64,000 nucleotides of DNA from Curvibacter sp. Lineage in GTDB: Bacteria > Pseudomonadota > Gammaproteobacteria > Burkholderiales > Burkholderiaceae_C. The notes under the pieces are model-generated. The model saw only the letters and a program-made list of their open reading frames with translations. It made no database searches and was not told where the DNA came from. Both the position numbers and the translations under genes were made by a program. This document shows, one piece after another, positions 63,589 to 64,000 of the stretch. Positions within the stretch are counted from its first letter, which is position 1. Each line of letters opens with the position of its first letter. The DNA lies in NCBI GenBank assembly GCA_004293725.1, contig REAW01000009.1, forward strand, positions 1 through 64,000, in the 5' to 3' direction.

Positions 63589-64000
63589 ATGATGACTTCT
63601 TCCATGCCGCCCGTTGCTGTAGCTACCACCGCCAAAGTGGGCGAAGGTGCGCAGACGGAACTCGCACTAAACACGTTGTTTGATGCCGCGCCCATGGGAA
63701 TTTTGTTGACGCAAGACCGGTTGATGGTGCGTGCCAATCCGATGTTTGCTGAAATGATGCACTGTACGTTGGACGACTTGTTGGGCCAACCGGCCAGCAT
63801 TTTGTGGCCGGACTTGGCGGCATATGCAGAGTTGGGTCGTATCGCCGGCCCGGTGTTGGCTGGTGGTGGGCGCTTTCAGGCAGAGTTGCAGGCTCGCCGC
63901 CAAGATGGCACCTTGTTCTGGTGCCGGTTCTCAGCCAAGGCGGTAGACCCCTTGCACCCCCAGTATGGCACCTTGTGGTTTATGGAGGACACCACCGAGG
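63589..64000 (+). CDS. PAS-domain sensor protein, cut by window edge
   Basis: The reading frame from ATG at 63589 stays open to the last base (137 codons). It has a PAS domain (about 20-137) with NTLFDAAPMGILLTQDRLMV, ANPMFAEMMHCTLDDLLGQP, then FQAELQARRQDGTLFWCRFS and FMEDTTE, the usual PAS/PAC pattern. The output domain lies outside the window; GGDEF or a kinase is likely. It is divergent from the HD-GYP gene, so a c-di-GMP context is plausible. The ribosome site is weak and a second ATG follows at once. Confidence 0.78.
   Translation, partial: MMTSSMPPVAVATTAKVGEGAQTELALNTLFDAAPMGILLTQDRLMVRANPMFAEMMHCTLDDLLGQPASILWPDLAAYAELGRIAGPVLAGGGRFQAELQARRQDGTLFWCRFSAKAVDPLHPQYGTLWFMEDTTE

Noticed and set aside
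1..64000. CRISPR arrays, insertion sequences, prophage genes and tRNA genes
   Set aside because: I looked for regularly spaced repeats, transposase or integrase motifs and cloverleaf signatures and found none I could support apart from the tRNA-like part of tmRNA.

Overview
The window is a gene-dense, GC-rich stretch of a betaproteobacterial chromosome. It is most likely from the order Burkholderiales, family Comamonadaceae, of a Rhodoferax/Polaromonas-like kind. The evidence is the fused aroA-cmk gene, the serC-pheA-tyrA-aroA/cmk-rpsA-ihfB-lapAB gene order, a tmRNA whose tag reads ANDERFALAA, an intracellular polyhydroxybutyrate depolymerase, a 6-subunit Mrp antiporter with fused A/B subunits, and a dispersed palindromic repeat of a type I associate with this family. 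I see no insertion sequence, prophage, CRISPR array or tRNA; it reads as core chromosome.

Layout. 1-5.7 kb: Mrp-type cation/proton antiporter operon (subunits A/B fused, C, D, E, F, and the first codons of G), minus strand. 5.8-8.3 kb: TRAP transporter membrane subunits without a binding protein. 8.5-22.8 kb: a long minus-strand run, gyrA, serC, pheA, tyrA, aroA-cmk, rpsA, ihfB, lapA, lapB, hldA, hldD, a ComEA-like protein and fluC. It covers serine and aromatic amino acid synthesis, ribosomal protein S1, and LPS heptose synthesis and control. 23-25.1 kb: ompA, ubiG, gph on the plus strand. 25.1-26.6 kb: a ribosome-rescue neighbourhood (tmRNA and ArfB), with a small YjfB-type motility protein behind a possible FliA promoter. 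26.7-31.5 kb: a DUF2726-like membrane protein, an HD-GYP response regulator, an RsuA-family pseudouridine synthase, an EI24 membrane protein and a CinA-type protein.

31.5-36.5 kb is the nitrogen control locus: glnA with two NtrC-type sites and a sigma-54 promoter, then a small DUF4124-like exported protein, ntrB and ntrC. 36.6-41.9 kb (minus): xth, folA, thyA (folate/dTMP cycle plus DNA repair), a major facilitator permease, an FAD-linked dehydrogenase and DUF2069. 41.9-47.2 kb: a PAS-PAS-GGDEF-EAL protein with a small coupled ORF, a YihY-family membrane protein, an Mpo1-like protein and a lone solute-binding protein. 47.5-53.2 kb: a TPR lipo/periplasmic-type protein, an alpha/beta hydrolase, metY, a CBS-domain protein, phaZ, a GST-like protein and a cupin. 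53.3-57.6 kb: aroC, a permease and aroQ, then a DeoR-type repressor divergent from nudK. 57.8-64 kb: a CPA1-type antiporter, a phosphofructokinase, a DUF2252 protein, a DUF3391/HD-GYP phosphodiesterase and the start of a PAS-domain protein cut by the window edge.

Themes. Three shikimate-pathway genes occur (aroA-cmk, aroC, aroQ), plus tyrA and pheA. Cyclic-di-GMP turnover recurs (27.5, 42-44.6 and 62-64 kb). The most unusual structural signal is a dispersed palindromic repeat with at least five recognisable intergenic or gene-end copies. Shorter matching copies appear to have been taken into the reading frames of aroA-cmk and the RsuA-like gene and to form the ends of fluC and yihY. I did not find a convincing wholly new system; the regulatory predictions and the repeat captures are the items most worth checking.
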